From positions 1-32,991 of the forward strand of contig CALVQE010000009.1 of NCBI GenBank assembly GCA_944355355.1: a DNA stretch of 32,991 nt. Direction: 5' to 3'. Positions 6,429 through 14,106 of the stretch are shown piece after piece (within the stretch, counting starts at the first letter, position 1; each line of letters opens with the position of its first letter). The notes below the pieces were generated by a model, which searched no databases, had not been told where the DNA came from, and saw only the letters and a program-made list of their open reading frames with translations. This DNA comes from an uncultured Bacilli bacterium (GTDB lineage Bacteria; Bacillota_I; Bacilli_A; RF39; UBA660). The position numbers were made by a program, and so were the translations under genes.

Positions 6429-8547
6429 ACTCAGCTTGTTTATTATATTTCAATATCAAATTGCGAATATGTCTTAACCCATAACGTTCAATTTCTCCTT
6501 CGCAAATTAAATCTAATGGTTTAATCTTTGGATTTTTTAACTCCCTTTCAATAAACTCTAATGCCACTTCCCTCGTAATAGGTTGATACTCCACAACCGC
6601 GTCAATTCGCCCTAAAAGCTCCTTAGAAAACACCCCATCAAAATTAGAACCAGCCGAAGTTGCAAAACCAACACTCTTCTTAACTTGAGCATTACTTGTC
6701 AAAAAGATATACGTATGATCAAACCGAATTTTATTACCCCTTGAATCCGTTACAAAGCCCTCATCCAAAATCTGTAAAAGCAAATTTAATACCTGAGGAT
6801 GAGCTTTCTCAATCTCATCAAACAAAACCGTTGTAAAAGGTTGTTCACGAAGTGTTTCTAAAACATAAGGTTCCTGATACCCAACATATCCTGGAGGTGC
6901 GCCAATAAGCCTGTGAACACTCTCTAAAGAAGAATACTCACTCATATCAATCCGAAGCATTTTCATTTTCAACGCGTCACTAAAAACTTTAACCGTCAAA
7001 GTCTTACCAACACCACTACCTCCAACAAGCAAAAAACTTGTTCCCTTACGTTTTTCAGCCCACAAAACATCCAATATTTTTTGAATTGCTTCTTCCTGCC
7101 CCAAAACATTTTCTGATAACTTTTTCTTTAAAAGTTCAAACCTTTCCATAAAAGGAACTCTTAATAAAGCCTTAGTCTTACTTTCAATAACCTCCAAAAT
7201 ATCATCCTTACAAATTGAAGCCATACCCTCGTTACTATCCTGTTCACTTTTCAAAGAATGCTCCAAATTAGCCTCTTTCATAGCCATTTCAAAATCTCCA
7301 TTTTTAATGCACTTTTCCTTACGTTTTTTCACCGCTTTTAATAAAGAACTCTTACTTGTATGTTCACAATTTTTTAAGCGAATTCTCGCACATACCGAAT
7401 CAATAAGTTCAATTGTTTTATCTGGATTGCACTTTGTAAATAAATACTCCTCACTAAGCACATAAAAATCATGAAGGTTTTCTTCCGTAATACAAACCTT
7501 ATAATGATTCTCAATCGTTGGTTTAACAGCCTTCAAAATCTCCATCATATCCTCTTCATTAGGTTCCTCAATTAAAATACGTTCAAACCTTCGATCCAAA
7601 GCCCTATCCTTTTCAATAAACTCATGATACTCCTCTAAAGTTGTCGCCCCAATAATCTTAATATCCCCTCTAGCTAAATAAGGTTTTAAAATATCCGAAG
7701 CCGCGATTGCTCCTTCAGCACCACCAGCATTTACCATCGTATGAATCTCATCAATAAACAAAATAATATTTTGTTCCTTTATAACCTCTTTAATAATCTT
7801 ATTAAGACGTTCCTCAAATTCACCACGATACTTAGTCCCAGCCACCAAAGACCCCATCTCAAGAGAAATCACCTCCATATTTTGAAGCTCAATAGGTACA
7901 CTTTTATTCTTAATTCTTCGGACAAGCTCCTCAACCAAAGCCGTTTTACCAACCCCAGCCTTACCAATCAAAAGCGGATTATTCTTTTGCCTTCTAAGTA
8001 ACGTCTCACAGAGCATCTCCATCTCTTTATCTCGCCCAACAACCTTTTCTCGCATCTTCACCACATCATTCATACGAACACCAATCTTTAAAATCTCTAA
8101 ATTCTTATTTGAAAGTTCCCTAGAAACAGGAGTCTTCTTAACACTTTGATACATCTCCTTTGTAGGAACATCCATCTCTAAAAAAATGCGATACGCAATC
8201 CCTTCACCTTCCTCTAAAATAGCTTTAAAAAGGTGAATAGGCAAAATAACACCTTTATTATTATCCTTAGCCTCCATACCAGCAATCTCTATAACCTCTT
8301 TCAACATAGGCGTATACAAATTAATATCCGTTGCCTTACTAGCCATACCAACCGTATCTATAAGAGCTTGCCGAAAATCATCATAAGTAACACCATATTC
8401 CATAGCAAGCGTACGAACCTCTTCATCAAAAGAAAGCAAAGCAAGCATCAAATGTTCCGTTCCCACATATGGATGTCTAAGCACATACCGTTCCTTCTCA
8501 GCTTTCTTCAGAATAATCGAAACCTCATACCCAAAATTATAGAACAT
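6415..8547 (-). CDS. clpC: ClpC/ClpA-type Hsp100 AAA+ unfoldase
   Basis: ATP-driven protein unfoldase of 710 residues. Two Clp N-terminal repeats (about 1-140) carry GTEHLMLALL. D1 has Walker A GKAGVGKTALV, Walker B ILFIDEIHTM and an arginine finger in DRRFER. A short middle segment keeps a UVR-like stretch (KNGDFEMAMKEANLE). D2 has GGSGVGKTLTV, GAPPGYVGY and VLFDEIEKAHP. The SVGF tripeptide in D2 matches the [LIV]G[FL] loop that docks on ClpP, so it likely feeds a protease. It is about 100 residues shorter than B. subtilis ClpC, mostly from the middle domain. The start at 8547 follows an exact AAGGAGGA; an in-frame ATG at 8568 lacks one. The ribosome site lies inside a strong hairpin (8548-8601). 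Confidence 0.9.
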   Translation of the reverse strand: MFYNFGYEVSIILKKAEKERYVLRHPYVGTEHLMLALLSFDEEVRTLAMEYGVTYDDFRQALIDTVGMASKATDINLYTPMLKEVIEIAGMEAKDNNKGVILPIHLFKAILEEGEGIAYRIFLEMDVPTKEMYQSVKKTPVSRELSNKNLEILKIGVRMNDVVKMREKVVGRDKEMEMLCETLLRRQKNNPLLIGKAGVGKTALVEELVRRIKNKSVPIELQNMEVISLEMGSLVAGTKYRGEFEERLNKIIKEVIKEQNIILFIDEIHTMVNAGGAEGAIAASDILKPYLARGDIKIIGATTLEEYHEFIEKDRALDRRFERILIEEPNEEDMMEILKAVKPTIENHYKVCITEENLHDFYVLSEEYLFTKCNPDKTIELIDSVCARIRLKNCEHTSKSSLLKAVKKRKEKCIKNGDFEMAMKEANLEHSLKSEQDSNEGMASICKDDILEVIESKTKALLRVPFMERFELLKKKLSENVLGQEEAIQKILDVLWAEKRKGTSFLLVGGSGVGKTLTVKVFSDALKMKMLRIDMSEYSSLESVHRLIGAPPGYVGYQEPYVLETLREQPFTTVLFDEIEKAHPQVLNLLLQILDEGFVTDSRGNKIRFDHTYIFLTSNAQVKKSVGFATSAGSNFDGVFSKELLGRIDAVVEYQPITREVALEFIERELKNPKIKPLDLICEGEIERYGLRHIRNLILKYNKQAEYQEN

Positions 8548-8601
8548 AAAAAAATCCTCCTTAATCATCCTATGATAATCATGGAAAAATAGAAGGATTT
8601 T
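8548..8601 (-). promoter_or_regulatory. Hairpin with T-run that hides the clpC ribosome site
   Basis: On the minus strand AAAATCCTTCT (8601-8591) pairs over 11 bases, with one G-U, to AGGAGGATTTT (8561-8551). Seven T follow and run straight into the clpC ATG at 8547. The right arm contains the whole AGGAGG. The 29-base loop holds a smaller hairpin (ATGA-TTA-TCAT). It could be the terminator of the upstream PPC gene, a translation switch for clpC, or both. Confidence 0.6.
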
Positions 8602-8607
8602 TATTCA

Positions 8608-9030
8608 CTAAAACAAAAATAAATTTAAACCAATATTCTCATCAAACTTACGATCAATACTTCCGTGTAGCACCGTAACAATAATCTCACAAGTTGCCGA
8701 AATAAAACACTTTACCAAATGACCACCATAAGTTGTCAAACTAGCATCACTAAAATTAATATGACAATGTAAATACACCTCGCCATCCTTCCGACTAATA
8801 TTCCCAAGCAAAGAAGTAATTTCAAACATTCCTTCCTTTACCGTTGTTTTATATTCCTTAGTATCCGTATTAAAAAGGCCAATCTCAACCTTATTACTAG
8901 CGCCAATACCAGTAATCTCCCCAGCTAAAATATTCTCCTTCATAGCCAAAAGACTTAACTGCTCTAATACTTCTTCTCCCTTTTGAATACGAACCACAAT
9001 ATGATTCTCATCTATTTTCTTATATTCCAT
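8608..9030 (-). CDS. PPC (DUF296) domain protein
   Basis: Single PPC-domain protein of 140 residues, the fold of archaeal and bacterial DUF296 proteins and of the trimerising part of plant AT-hook proteins. Visible family marks are GEITGIGASNKVEIGLF near residues 38-54, VYLHCHINFSD (about 86-96, with the family's histidine pair) and the YGGHL turn. The histidines are often a metal site in this family. There is no AT-hook or other DNA-binding part, so a DNA-binding role is not shown. GGAGG is about 11 bases before the ATG. It lies between the transporter terminator and clpC; I see no promoter in the 60-base gap, so readthrough may feed it. Confidence 0.85.
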   Translation of the reverse strand: MEYKKIDENHIVVRIQKGEEVLEQLSLLAMKENILAGEITGIGASNKVEIGLFNTDTKEYKTTVKEGMFEITSLLGNISRKDGEVYLHCHINFSDASLTTYGGHLVKCFISATCEIIVTVLHGSIDRKFDENIGLNLFLF

Positions 9031-9056
9031 AAATCACTTTTCCTCCTTCAACACTT

Positions 9057-9085
9057 AAAAACCCATCTTACAAGATGAGTTTTTT
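9057..9085. terminator. Terminator of the YfcC-type transporter gene
   Basis: AACTCATCTT and AAGATGGGTT pair around GTA on the minus strand, followed by TTTTT. A-runs and T-runs flank both sides, so it could work in either direction, though only minus-strand genes surround it. Confidence 0.8.
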
Positions 9086-9090
9086 CTTTA

Positions 9091-10572
9091 TTACAAATAT
9101 GCTAGTAAAGCAAAAATAACAAGTAAGCAAACTAACATACCTACAAAGAACTTCCAGATATAAGATAACCATTTCTTATAAGGAATCTTCATATAAGAAA
9201 GACCAAATAACAAGAAGACACTAATAGGTGTAATAAATTGGATTAATCCATAAATCGTTGTAAAGATCAAGAACATAACATTGCCCTCGACACCACTGAA
9301 ACTGCCAACATAATAAGCATAAGTATAGCCAATAAATGCAAAATCAGTATTAAAGAATGAAGCAATCATAGCTTGAATTGTACCAATAAATGGATTAAAG
9401 CCATCCACAAGTTCACCAACTGCATTGACGATTGTTGGAATAAATGGTGACCAATAAATAAATACAAAGACTAAATAAGCAAGTACTAAATACAAAGTAG
9501 GTCTAACCATTTTCTTAATTCCATCCCAAGCATTTGCAAAGAAATCATTAAACTTCATACGTGAAACAAAAGCAATGATTACAGTCATAATACCTATAAC
9601 GATAGAAAAATCAAATAAATACCATGAACCAAATGCTGGAGCAATATCAGCTTGTAATACATTGGATACACCACCAAGTAAAGCTTGGAAAATAGGTATA
9701 CCACCTAGTTCAACTTCCATCATTTTCTCATGAAATTCTTCAAAAATTTCAATTCCAAAAATAGTCGTTCCAGTTAAAGACGTATTCCAATACGTAAAAC
9801 CTAAAACCATAAAAATGAAAACAATTACAAAACACGTAACAATTGGCCAAATTTTATGTTTCTTCTTTTTACTGTCGTCTTCAACATAAAAAGCATCATC
9901 TTGTAAATCTTCTTTCGCCCCTTCACCATTTAAGCTCTTTTTAATAGCCATAACGTTAAAGAAACTAAACAAAACATAGGCAAGTACAAAAATACCAATT
10001 CGTACAGCTAGTTCCGTTAAAATAGTTACATCTGAACCAGCGTAAGTCAAATAACTTACAAAAGCATCAAGCCCTTCTGTTCCAATCGTAACACCTAAAA
10101 CACCAACTAAAATAGAGCCAAAAGTCGTTGCAAGTGCACTTATTTTACTCAAGCCCATCTTTCTTAAAACTGTAATCAAGAATGGCATAAATACAATAAG
10201 CACCATCGTATTATTAAGCATTGAAGCTAAAACAGCAATAATTAAAGAAATCACTAAAGAAATAATAATTTCTTTATTCTTACCAAACTTAGCAAAACGA
10301 TTTACCATTTCCTTATAGCCATTTGTTTTAGAAACAACACCATAAAAAATACCAACAACTAGTAAAAAAGCAATTTGCATATAGTAATTTTGTAAAGCAT
10401 AAGAAAATCCATAAAAAATAGAAGCTAACCCAAGTTGACTAACCTCACCATCAACAAAGCTACCACCTGTTGAATATGAGCCAGTTGGAATAATCCATGA
10501 CAATACAAAAATAACAAGTAATACTAAAGAAATGATTTTTACTAGATCATGCTCTTTAAACAATTTCTTCAT
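9091..10572 (-). CDS. YfcC/DcuC-type membrane carrier
   Basis: Secondary transporter of 493 residues with roughly 12 hydrophobic helices and a charged cytoplasmic loop near residues 215-240 (EDLQDDAFYVEDDSKKKKHK). The first helix ends in VLSWIIPTGSY, the usual YfcC/AbgT-like opening, and the repeated MLNNTMVLIVFMPFL and SPFIPTIVNAVGELVDGFNPF hairpins fit the C4-dicarboxylate carrier superfamily (DcuC, YfcC). Related proteins move carboxylates, peptides or arginine/ornithine; the substrate cannot be read here. I chose the ATG at 10572, with GGAGGAGGA upstream; the in-frame GTG at 10587 overlaps that site. It has its own promoter and terminator, and an XRE gene directly behind it. Confidence 0.85.
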   Translation of the reverse strand: MKKLFKEHDLVKIISLVLLVIFVLSWIIPTGSYSTGGSFVDGEVSQLGLASIFYGFSYALQNYYMQIAFLLVVGIFYGVVSKTNGYKEMVNRFAKFGKNKEIIISLVISLIIAVLASMLNNTMVLIVFMPFLITVLRKMGLSKISALATTFGSILVGVLGVTIGTEGLDAFVSYLTYAGSDVTILTELAVRIGIFVLAYVLFSFFNVMAIKKSLNGEGAKEDLQDDAFYVEDDSKKKKHKIWPIVTCFVIVFIFMVLGFTYWNTSLTGTTIFGIEIFEEFHEKMMEVELGGIPIFQALLGGVSNVLQADIAPAFGSWYLFDFSIVIGIMTVIIAFVSRMKFNDFFANAWDGIKKMVRPTLYLVLAYLVFVFIYWSPFIPTIVNAVGELVDGFNPFIGTIQAMIASFFNTDFAFIGYTYAYYVGSFSGVEGNVMFLIFTTIYGLIQFITPISVFLLFGLSYMKIPYKKWLSYIWKFFVGMLVCLLVIFALLAYL

Positions 10573-10591
10573 TTTATCCTCCTCCACGAGT

Positions 10592-10619
10592 ATTATAGCA
10601 CAAAAGCATAGAATTTAAA
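10592..10619 (-). promoter_or_regulatory. Promoter of the YfcC-type carrier
   Basis: The minus strand reads TTTAAA (10614-10619), 16 bases, then TGCTATAAT, an extended -10 (TATAAT at 10592-10597). It sits 20 bases before the start codon. Confidence 0.65.
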
Positions 10620-10623
10620 GTGC

Positions 10624-10647
10624 TTTTCATACCATTTTTGATGAAAA
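10624..10647. repeat. Inverted repeat upstream of the carrier promoter
   Basis: TTTTCAT and ATGAAAA are separated by ten bases, centred about 16 bases above the -35 of the carrier gene and just downstream of the XRE stop codon. There is no T-run, so a terminator is less likely than an operator. Binding by the neighbouring XRE protein is inference. Confidence 0.4.
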
Positions 10648-10657
10648 TTAAGTGAAA

Positions 10658-10921
10658 TTAATGATAAACTTTTTTATACTTTGTAATTCTTCCATCCACA
10701 CGTTCACAATATTCAAACAATTCCTTAACCTCAACACCTAAAGCCTCAGCAATATCAAAAACAGTTTGCAACTGCACTCCCTTACGCGCATTTTCTAACT
10801 GACTAACATAATTTGCCGTCTTATTAATCATCTCAGCAAACTCCTCTTGAGTCAAACCCTTAGCTAAACGATACTTTTTAATATTATTTGCCAAATTAAG
10901 CATTTCCCTTTCATGACTCAT
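10658..10921 (-). CDS. XRE family helix-turn-helix protein next to the carrier
   Basis: Single-domain Cro/C1-type regulator of 87 residues. The helix-turn-helix lies near residues 20-55: KGLTQEEFAEMINKTANYVSQ then LENARKG, with the support helix from VQLQTVFDIAEALGVEVKELF. The start at 10921 is set by GGGTGA five bases upstream; an in-frame ATG at 10939 has no ribosome site. It lies upstream of the YfcC-type carrier and reads in the same direction, and an inverted repeat lies in the 70-base gap. Regulation of the carrier is likely from position but not shown. It is separated from lysS by a terminator. Confidence 0.85.
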   Translation of the reverse strand: MSHEREMLNLANNIKKYRLAKGLTQEEFAEMINKTANYVSQLENARKGVQLQTVFDIAEALGVEVKELFEYCERVDGRITKYKKVYH

Positions 10922-10992
10922 AATATTCACCCATTTCATTGTATCGAAGATTAGGGATAGATAACATTGACCATGGGTAAAAGTTATAAAAG

Positions 10993-11022
10993 AAAAACCC
11001 TAAGTAAAATCGTACTTAGAGT
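10993..11022 (-). terminator. Terminator of lysS
   Basis: CTAAGTA and TACTTAG pair around CGATTT on the minus strand and are followed by GG and TTTTT, directly after the lysS stop. Confidence 0.8.
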
Positions 11023-11027
11023 GAATC

Positions 11028-12488
11028 CTAATCCCTTGGCTTCATCAAAGGAAATAACACAACATCTTTAATATTTTCACTAGAAGTCAAAAGTTGAATC
11101 AAACGATCTATACCCATACCCCAACCACTAATAGGAGGCATACCATACTCCATAGCATGAATATAATCATAATCCATTGGCATAGCTTCTTCATCACCAT
11201 TAGCTTTTAACCTTGCTTGCTCTTCCAAACGACGCTCCTGCTCCTGAGGATCAACAAGTTCAGAATAAGCATTAATAAGTTCAGCTCCATTAATAACAAG
11301 TTGGAAACGATCCGTAATTTCTGGATCATCATCATTAGCTCTTGCCAAAGGACTTAAACTAATTGGATGTTCAACCAAAAAGACCGGATTAACCAAATGA
11401 GGTCGCGCAACCTTTTTATAAAGTTGATCAACTAAATTACCATAACCTAGATTTTCTAAAGGAACTTCTGAATCAATTTCAATATTCAAAGCTCGAATTT
11501 GTTCTAAAAGCTTTTCCTTTGTATTATAGACATGAATATCAATATTACCATACTGTAAAATCAAATCACGGAAACTTACACTAGGCCACTCCCCACTTAA
11601 ATCAACCATCTTATCGCCAACCTGGACACACAAAGTCCCAAACAATTTTTCAATAATAGTCTGTAACATTTTCCGTAACAAAACCATATTATCTTTATAA
11701 TTTAAATAAGCCCCGTATCCTTCAATCATCGTAAAATCCTGTAAATGAGTACCATCCATTCCCTCATTACGAAAACAACGTGCAATCTCAAAAACCTTAG
11801 TAAAACCACCAACAATAGCTCTTTTTAAATAAGTTTCCGGTGCAATACGCAAATAAAGATCAATATCTAAAGCATTATGATGTGTAATAAAAGGTTTAGC
11901 CGTAGCGCCACTAGCCTTATTATTTAAAATAGGTGTTTCAATTTCAACATAACCCAAATCATTTAAATAATTTCTAAGCTCGCGTATAAAAGCACTGCGA
12001 AACAAAAACTTCTTCTTCTCATCATCATTCATAATCAAATCAACATAACGTTCCCGATAAATCATTTCTTGATCTTCAAGGCCATGAAACTTTTCAGGAA
12101 GTGGTCTAAGTGCTTTACCTAAAAAAGTTATTTCACTCGCCCGAATAGTCTTTTCTCCAGTATGGGTCGTAAAAACTTCTCCAACAACACCAATAAAATC
12201 ACCTAAATCATAATTCTGTTTAAATTCCTGATAAGGCTCTTCACCAATCATATCCATCTTAACAGAAATTTGAATTCTTCCACCAATATCACCAATAGTT
12301 AAAAAACTCATCTTTCCCATCTTACGCATCAAAACAATACGACCAGCCACACGTACACCAGTAGTCTCATCAGGCAACTCTTTGGCATCCTTAATTTCCG
12401 TATTAACTTCAAATCTTTCTGGATAAGGATTTTGAATATTTTTTAACTTTTCCCTTCTAACCAATTCTTGTTCCGTAAATTCTCGCAT
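11028..12488 (-). CDS. lysS: Lysyl-tRNA synthetase, class II
   Basis: Charges tRNA-Lys with lysine in the cytoplasm; 486 residues, normal length. The N-terminal anticodon-binding OB domain (about 45-145: VRVAGRIVLMRKMGKMSFLTI) leads to the class II core: motif 1 near EIETPIL, motif 2 CFRNEGMDGTHLQDFTMIE (about 238-256) and motif 3 GWGMGIDRLIQLLT (about 455-468). Motif 2 reads THLQDFT where E. coli and B. subtilis have HNPEFT, so this belongs to a distinct branch of class II LysRS. AGAGAGGA precedes the ATG at 12488. It is transcribed alone, from its own promoter through a T-box leader (12510-12715). Confidence 0.95.
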   Translation of the reverse strand: MREFTEQELVRREKLKNIQNPYPERFEVNTEIKDAKELPDETTGVRVAGRIVLMRKMGKMSFLTIGDIGGRIQISVKMDMIGEEPYQEFKQNYDLGDFIGVVGEVFTTHTGEKTIRASEITFLGKALRPLPEKFHGLEDQEMIYRERYVDLIMNDDEKKKFLFRSAFIRELRNYLNDLGYVEIETPILNNKASGATAKPFITHHNALDIDLYLRIAPETYLKRAIVGGFTKVFEIARCFRNEGMDGTHLQDFTMIEGYGAYLNYKDNMVLLRKMLQTIIEKLFGTLCVQVGDKMVDLSGEWPSVSFRDLILQYGNIDIHVYNTKEKLLEQIRALNIEIDSEVPLENLGYGNLVDQLYKKVARPHLVNPVFLVEHPISLSPLARANDDDPEITDRFQLVINGAELINAYSELVDPQEQERRLEEQARLKANGDEEAMPMDYDYIHAMEYGMPPISGWGMGIDRLIQLLTSSENIKDVVLFPLMKPRD

Positions 12489-12509
12489 AAAATATTCCTC
12501 TCTTTCTAA

Positions 12510-12715
12510 ATAAAAAAACAGTTATCATCCCCTAAAGGACGAATTAACTGTTAAATCCGCGGTACCACCTTATTTCATGTTTCCATGCACTTTCTAGTTT
12601 TAACGGTCCAACCGATCCACTCCAATAGCTTTATTCCTTTAATACACTTTAATAAGTTCCACCAACCCTTATCTCTCTAGAAAAGCCATAAAAAAGTACT
12701 CCTATCTTCCTCGTG
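12510..12715 (-). promoter_or_regulatory. T-box riboswitch leader of lysS
   Basis: The minus strand carries the T-box core AAGGTGGTACCGCGG (12571-12557), the upstream AGGAAGATAGGAGTA and AGAGAG/GGTTGGTGGAA stem I elements (about 12710-12655), and a competing terminator: AACAGTTA-TTCGTCC paired to GGGGATGATAACTGTT and followed by seven T (12552-12512). AAGG in the T-box can pair with CCTT as the antiterminator. A lysine codon AAA at 12632-12630, followed by a purine, lies in the likely specifier loop (GGAATAAAGC). The T-box UGGU would pair with an A discriminator, as in tRNA-Lys. Uncharged tRNA-Lys should raise lysS expression. Confidence 0.93.
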
Positions 12716-12726
12716 TTTCTGTAATT

Positions 12727-12755
12727 AATATACTTATTATTTCAGAAAAAGTCAA
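12727..12755 (-). promoter_or_regulatory. Promoter of the lysS T-box transcript
   Basis: TTGACT (12755-12750), 17 bases, TATATT (12732-12727) on the minus strand. The -35 begins four bases after the nrtR stop codon, and the predicted start leads straight into stem I of the T-box. Confidence 0.8.
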
Positions 12756-12758
12756 CGA

Positions 12759-13586
12759 TTAATCACGTCTCCTCATTTTATAACGATACAAATAAGAAGG
12801 TCTGTGCCCAGCTCCTGTCTCCATCAAATTTGTTTTTTCTACTTTGTCAGCAATAATTCTTCGAAAAGCGGGATCAAGAAGTTTCTTATGTAAAATAACT
12901 TCATAAACCCTCTGAAGCTCTCCAAGTGTAAAATACTCAGGCATCATATTAAAGACAATATCCGTATAACTAATCTTATTTTTAAGCCTTTCGATTCCAC
13001 TCCAAACAATAAGAGGATGATCAAACGCTAAAGAATCATTGGAAACAATTTCAAAATGATAACGATCCGTTGTTTTTTCCTGTAATATTTTCTTAATCTC
13101 AAAAGAAAAATTTTCTTCATCACTAGATAAATAGACTTTCACATGATCATCTTCTTCTAAATAATCAAGATCAAACCACTTGGCACTTTCATGAATCTTC
13201 TCAGGCAAGCGATTTTTATCTACTAAAGCAATATAAGAAGCAGACAATACTCGCATACGTGGATCACGATAAACACCACCAAAAGTATATAACTGCTCTA
13301 AATAAATATCATGTAAATTTGTCTCTGTTGCTAAAATTCTTTTTGGAGCATCTTCTAATTCCTCATCCATCCTTAAAAAACCACCTGGCAAACACCACTT
13401 ATCTTTAAAAGGATAATCGCATCTTTTCACCAGTAAAATACTCATAGATTTCTTCTTGCTTTTTCGATAATTTGTTGGAGCCTCATCACTAATACTAACC
13501 AGTAAAATATCAGTTGTCACTGAAGGCCTATCAAATTCATTTGGATCATAATGAGCTAAAAACTCCTCTTCACTTTTATACGCCAT
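12759..13586 (-). CDS. nrtR: NrtR-family Nudix-like regulator of NAD metabolism
   Basis: Transcription factor of 275 residues with an ADP-ribose-binding Nudix-like domain (about 20-165) and a winged-helix domain (about 200-270; EYFTLGELQRVYEVIL, then DPAFRRII). The Nudix box starts at G69 and keeps R83 and E88, but two metal-binding positions are lost (I84 and T87 where Glu is expected), as in NrtR proteins that bind rather than cut their ligand. In characterised NrtR, ADP-ribose binding releases DNA and switches on NAD genes. It is the last gene of the NAD operon, and GGAG is present before the ATG. No terminator follows before the lysS promoter. Target sites are not proven; palindromes near 20203 and 20251 are the best candidates. 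Confidence 0.88.
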   Translation of the reverse strand: MAYKSEEEFLAHYDPNEFDRPSVTTDILLVSISDEAPTNYRKSKKKSMSILLVKRCDYPFKDKWCLPGGFLRMDEELEDAPKRILATETNLHDIYLEQLYTFGGVYRDPRMRVLSASYIALVDKNRLPEKIHESAKWFDLDYLEEDDHVKVYLSSDEENFSFEIKKILQEKTTDRYHFEIVSNDSLAFDHPLIVWSGIERLKNKISYTDIVFNMMPEYFTLGELQRVYEVILHKKLLDPAFRRIIADKVEKTNLMETGAGHRPSYLYRYKMRRRD

Positions 13587-13596
13587 ACCATCAACT

Positions 13597-13618
13597 CCAT
13601 TAATATTGTACCATTAAT
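13597..13618. repeat. Direct repeat CCATTAAT upstream of nrtR
   Basis: Two copies of CCATTAAT (13597-13604 and 13611-13618), 14 bases apart, flank a TGGTACAAT extended -10-like sequence on the minus strand. It could be an internal promoter with a regulator site, but the transcript would begin on the ribosome site. Confidence 0.3.
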
Positions 13619-13640
13619 TCCAAATTTTTTCATAAATAAG

Positions 13641-14102
13641 TCATAACAACGCCAAAATCTTTTGCAGGACAAACGATATTAAAGCCTCCTTATTATCATT
13701 TCTTTTTTTCTCTTGAGCAAGATACGTAAATTCATAAAATGTATTCTGATAATAAACTGCAACAAAAACAACATGATCTTCTCCGTACAAATTATACTTA
13801 TCGACACGATTTAACTTTCCTGTAATACCAACACCAATAGAAGAATGACTAAAATCACTGATACTTCGTGCCATCTCACGCGCTGTTTTCCTACTATAAA
13901 CCGTATACTTTTCAATAACTTCTTGTGGTACTCCCATTTTCATTTTAAATTCATTACTATAGGTCACTGCACTAAACTGCAAAATTTCACTAGCACCTTC
14001 CACGTTTGTAATAGCATTAGCAAACCCACTAGCACTTTCCATAAAAGCGATACCAAGTTTCTTCTCTATTAACTTTTTAACTAACTGTTCAACATTATCC
14101 AT
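13641..14102 (-). CDS. CinA C-terminal-type protein, probable NMN amidohydrolase PncC
   Basis: Stand-alone CinA C-terminal domain of 153 residues, normal length for PncC, which converts NMN to NaMN and ammonia. The core is recognisable: MESASGFANAITNVEGAS, SAVTYSNEFKMKMGVP, YTVYSRKTAREMA and GVGITGKL. The active-site segment is altered: the usual AESCTGG reads MESASGF here, so Thr is Ser, and the second Gly is Phe. The usual GP..G loop after GITG is also replaced by KLNRV. Activity is therefore less certain than family membership. It starts a few bases before the nadD stop region ends, with GGGAGTGA upstream, and sits among NAD genes, which supports the PncC reading over a competence role. 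Confidence 0.75.
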   Translation of the reverse strand: MDNVEQLVKKLIEKKLGIAFMESASGFANAITNVEGASEILQFSAVTYSNEFKMKMGVPQEVIEKYTVYSRKTAREMARSISDFSHSSIGVGITGKLNRVDKYNLYGEDHVVFVAVYYQNTFYEFTYLAQEKKRNDNKEALISFVLQKILALL

Positions 14103-14106
14103 AAAA

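Noticed and set aside
7741-8592. Long plus-strand reading frames opposite clpC
   Set aside because: They lie within an intact clpC, are rich in Ile, Asn, Lys and Ser as expected from antisense AT-rich DNA, and have no ribosome site.
12489-12758. The lysS leader as a small-protein region
   Set aside because: No coding frame is supported; all of it is accounted for by the promoter, stem I, T-box core and terminator.
13605-13613. TGGTACAAT as a firm nrtR promoter
   Set aside because: The transcript would begin at the ribosome site and the -35 is poor; nrtR is more simply the last gene of the operon.
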